Shown here in pieces: positions 5,509 through 5,911 of a DNA stretch of 5,911 nucleotides. Within the stretch, counting starts at the first letter, position 1. Every line of letters starts with the position of its first letter. Location of the stretch: positions 1-5,911 of the forward strand of contig JAGIAU010000137.1 of the NCBI GenBank assembly GCA_017744755.1. The letters run 5' to 3'. Both the position numbers and the translations under genes were made by a program. This DNA is from Microbacteriaceae bacterium (GTDB lineage: Bacteria > Actinomycetota > Actinomycetes > Actinomycetales > Microbacteriaceae). Below the pieces are notes generated by a model. The model had not been told where the DNA came from and did no database searches. It was given only the letters and a program-made list of their open reading frames with translations.

Positions 5509-5911
5509 TCAGTCCTGCGGGGCCACGGGCTCGTCGGCCTCGTCCTCGATCCAGAGGTCGTCGTCGGCGCGGAGCGTCTGCCACACCGCGTAGGCGACGG
5601 CGCCGATCGCGACGGCGCTGACCGCGATCCCGATCCAGCCGCCGACTCCGATCCCCTTGCGGGTGGGCGCGGCGACGACGACGGCCGCGGGAGCCGCCGA
5701 GGCGCGGGCCTTCGCGAGCCGGGCGAGGACCGCGCGCACGCCCTGATCGCCCATGGCGGCGACCGTCGCGAGCGTCGACGCGGCGGCGGGCGCCACTCGG
5801 TCGTAGGCCGTCCGCGCGGCGTCGGCGGTCGTCGACGCGGCGGCGCGCACACGCGGCGCGACCTCGTCGCGGGCGAACGCGGCGCCCTGCTGGCCCGCCT
5901 CGCGCGCGACC
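5509..5911 (-). CDS. Ala-rich protein with C-terminal membrane helix (5' end outside window)
   Basis: The reading frame is open from the right edge to TGA at 5509-5511, showing 133 C-terminal residues. The first about 80 visible residues are Ala-rich and probably helical, with spaced charged residues (AREAGQQGAAFARDEVAPRV and onwards). A basic TRK (83-85) precedes one membrane helix (about 88-110), and the tail is acidic, with RADDDLWIEDEADEP. This basic-helix-acidic order leaves the topology unclear. From memory, proteins with an Ala-rich helical region, one helix and an '(R)ADDxLW' tail occur in Micrococcales and are annotated as hypothetical; I do not know a function. The GTG at 5848-5850 is not favoured as the start because the same Ala-rich helical pattern continues upstream. 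It is transcribed towards the hydrolase-ABC operon. Confidence 0.75.
   Translation of the reverse strand, partial: VAREAGQQGAAFARDEVAPRVRAAASTTADAARTAYDRVAPAAASTLATVAAMGDQGVRAVLARLAKARASAAPAAVVVAAPTRKGIGVGGWIGIAVSAVAIGAVAYAVWQTLRADDDLWIEDEADEPVAPQD

Noticed and set aside
3768..5621. A 617-codon plus-strand frame overlapping the permease gene in another frame
   Set aside because: Arg/Ala/Gly/Pro-rich composition, no motifs, and it runs through the permease gene, the hairpin repeat and the convergent gene. It is a shadow of the permease.

Overview
The window is very G+C-rich (by eye above 70%), with G/C at almost every third codon position, GTG and TTG starts, weak Shine-Dalgarno sequences and TANNNT boxes set directly before start codons. 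Together with the protein types, this points to a high-GC actinobacterium. A Micrococcales/Microbacteriaceae-like host is my inference and cannot be proven from this window.

Layout. From about position 2228 leftwards, four genes run on the minus strand: a small conserved actinobacterial protein (1992-2228), a PhnB-like VOC/glyoxalase-fold protein (1493-1981), a short UbiA-family prenyltransferase (754-1443), and a D12-class adenine-specific DNA methyltransferase that starts with GTG at 692 and leaves the window at its left edge. From 2290 rightwards, three tightly overlapping genes run on the plus strand: a dienelactone-hydrolase-family alpha/beta hydrolase (2290-3021), an ABC ATPase (TTG start, 3014-3799) and a 12-segment ABC-2-like permease (3781-5364). 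A convergent minus-strand gene (5509 to the right edge) encodes the C-terminal part of an Ala-rich protein with a single membrane helix.

How the parts work together. The ATPase and permease overlap by 19 bp and almost certainly form one exporter. The hydrolase overlaps the ATPase by 8 bp, so all three are probably co-transcribed and translationally coupled. The minus-strand genes need not share a function. The methyltransferase has its own candidate promoter, and a hairpin separates the VOC gene from the prenyltransferase.

Most notable non-coding structure. (a) Between permease and right-edge gene, at 5393-5473, four 19-bp units lie in exact register: two direct copies, a 5-nt centre, then two inverted copies. 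They form a near-continuous 38-pair hairpin whose G-T pairs all favour folding of the plus-strand RNA. (b) In the 2229-2289 divergent promoter, each direction has a TANNNT box 6-7 nt before its ATG, suggesting leaderless transcripts. A perfect 7-bp inverted repeat lies against or near the two boxes. I see no CRISPR array, insertion sequence, prophage, rRNA or tRNA, and no defence or biosynthetic system that can be proven from this window alone.
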